From the NCBI RefSeq assembly GCF_000150275.1, contig NW_002060945.1, positions 7,142,454 through 7,206,453 of the forward strand: DNA of 64,000 nt, written 5' to 3'. Every line of letters starts with the position of its first letter. Positions within the stretch are counted from its first letter, which is position 1. The notes under the pieces were generated by a model, which saw nothing but the letters and a program-made list of their open reading frames with translations, made no database searches and had not been told where the DNA came from. The position numbers and the translations under genes are program-made. Below, piece by piece: positions 63,001 through 64,000 of the stretch. This DNA is from Trichoplax adhaerens. Its lineage: Eukaryota > Placozoa > Uniplacotomia > Trichoplacea > Trichoplacidae.

Positions 63001-64000
63001 TAGTTTACGATACAGTATTGGGCAAGTAACCCTAAACATATAATTTTCACCGGTGAAACGAATTCAATACGATATCACTATGGCGGCGAAGTGAGTGTAA
63101 TTTGTAAATGCATTTGCAGTCGAGCGAATTTTAGTTTACTTTCTTATCACTTATCATTCACACTGGATGTAGCTTAATTACTGTTACATATATGCTATAG
63201 TAATGAAATAAGAAAACAATGTTTGGCGTACCCATTTCCTTCCTTATCGGTTCTGGCTAGTTGATTACCATGAATAATTTTTAGATTCTTTAAGAACTCT
63301 AAACTGACGATAGAAGGTGTGCTAGATATCTCCAAGTAACCTTCGATCTCTTCCACGTTGCTAAGAGCATCTTCCAATTCTTTCACAATATTTCCAGCTA
63401 TCAATATGACAGTGTATCAATACAATATGGTTAAGAAACGGATTACAAACTGTTCAACCTTAATGTATCATGCGCACATATCATAAATTGTTATAGCAAG
63501 CACATATTTAAGCTTACAGCCATAAGTTATCCGAATGATCAGGTTGCCCTTTAATACCGTACAGCGTTTCAGATTTTGTAACCGATGATCGATTGACGAT
63601 ATAACAATGTTTTGGCCTTCATTATTCTTCATATCACATTCTAGTTATAATAATATTTCCTGGTTAATAGGAGAAGCCTTACGACACTTTTTGCTTAATA
63701 TTAAATCTCGCTATAGCATGCTAATAATTTTAAAATTGTTTTTACTTTAAATCGGGCTATGATTAATATAAACATACTGTACCTCTTTTACATCCATCAC
63801 AAACAATGCACTCTTTGGTCGCTTCAAACTCTATCCATCCTTTAGGACAACTTCTTATACAGCTAAGTTTATGACGATATGATCCTGCTGGACAATGCCT
63901 CACACAGTGTCCTTCCACCTATACAATAATATGATTTGGAGAATAGCACAAATTTAAGGTTTTGGTACTCAATTTTTGTGTTTAGGTATGATTTATTATA
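57035..64000 (-). CDS. Insulin/IGF receptor-like tyrosine kinase, copy 3 (InR3), 5' end outside window
   Basis: The best-preserved copy. Exons run Cys-rich 63918-63786 ([16 protein letters not shown]...), L2 about 63644-63526 and 63403-63229, 62930-62712, FnIII-1 62519-62366, about 62269-62219 ([13 protein letters not shown]) and 62047-61896, FnIII-2/insert 61475-61059 and about 60932-60726, about 60592-60512, FnIII-3 about 60430-60253 and 60121-59960, TM about 59780-59685, juxtamembrane [12 protein letters not shown] near 59610-59545, then the kinase: [18 protein letters not shown] about 59400-59265, helix C about 59156-59090, about 58932-58785, about 58672-58567 (KKFVHR), 58350-58294 (DLAARN), about 58193-58137 ([20 protein letters not shown]), 58025-57957, 57844-57708 and last exon 57602-57035. 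All catalytic residues expected for an active kinase are present. The C-tail is Ser-rich. The signal peptide and L1 should lie just beyond 64000. Confidence 0.92.
61059..61475 (-). other. InR3 insert-domain exon with alphaCT-like helix and Thr-rich stretch
   Basis: This exon encodes the start of FnIII-2 ([19 protein letters not shown]), then DSCPCLA, then [15 protein letters not shown], then a Thr/Pro-rich run. In human INSR the corresponding order is a Cys triplet forming the alpha-alpha disulfides, then the alphaCT helix TFEDYLHNVVFVPRK that contacts insulin, then the RKRR furin site. The first two elements are recognisably conserved. No RxKR/RxRR follows; the next exon continues Thr/Ser/Pro-rich. 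Equivalent exons are about 31310-30890 (InR1, [16 protein letters not shown]) and about 46245-45810 (InR2, [15 protein letters not shown]). Confidence 0.8.

Noticed and set aside
1-64000. CRISPR arrays, bacterial operons, phage or viral genes
   Set aside because: Gene structure is eukaryotic throughout; the direct repeats lack regular short repeat-spacer form, and no reverse transcriptase, integrase or transposase domain was recognised.

Overview
This window is nuclear DNA from an early-branching animal. It is AT-rich, the genes are cut by many short GT-AG introns, and every recognisable protein is a metazoan family (adhesion GPCR, rhodopsin-class GPCR, FEM1, insulin-receptor-type kinases). 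My best guess is a placozoan (Trichoplax-like). That rests on gene content and intron style, not on a database match, and a sponge is less likely but not excluded. Many real exons are too short to show up as long open frames. I rebuilt them by joining splice sites in phase and recognising the conserved protein.

Layout, left to right. 2-406 (+): the last exon of an adhesion-type 7TM receptor. 1681-3001 (-): a two-exon hydroxylysine-kinase-like gene (HYKK). 4772-7149 (+): a two-exon FEM1 ankyrin protein, a CUL2 ubiquitin-ligase substrate receptor. 8508-9844 (-): CIAO2, the cytosolic Fe-S targeting factor, in at least five small exons. 12968-16467 (-): a two-exon class A peptide-type GPCR. 19.5-20.4 kb: a hairpin repeat and a minisatellite built on the palindrome TACTGTACAGTA. 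21095-24936 (+): DAP3 (mitoribosomal protein mS29), at least twelve exons.

From 26.3 kb to the right edge, three insulin/IGF-receptor-like tyrosine kinase genes lie head to tail on the minus strand: InR1 (26305-36795), InR2 (41292-52675) and InR3 (57035 to beyond 64000). Each has the animal insulin receptor layout: signal peptide, L1, Cys-rich, L2, three FnIII domains with an insert domain, one membrane segment, an NPxY juxtamembrane motif and a tyrosine kinase. I located signal-peptide exons for InR1 and InR2. InR3 lacks its 5' end because of the window edge.

The array has unusual history. A 4.3-kb block is almost identical between InR1 and InR2, introns included, while the flanking exons have diverged. 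Two 50-base N gaps sit exactly where the receptor models break, and one receptor appears to have a duplicated Cys-rich/L2 exon pair. InR2 has one extra base in its DFG exon. InR1 has altered catalytic motifs. A decayed piece of DAP3 sits 3' of InR2, just as intact DAP3 sits 3' of InR1, so the duplicated unit probably included DAP3. All three receptors keep an alphaCT-like hormone-binding helix but replace the furin site region with a Thr/Ser-rich stretch.
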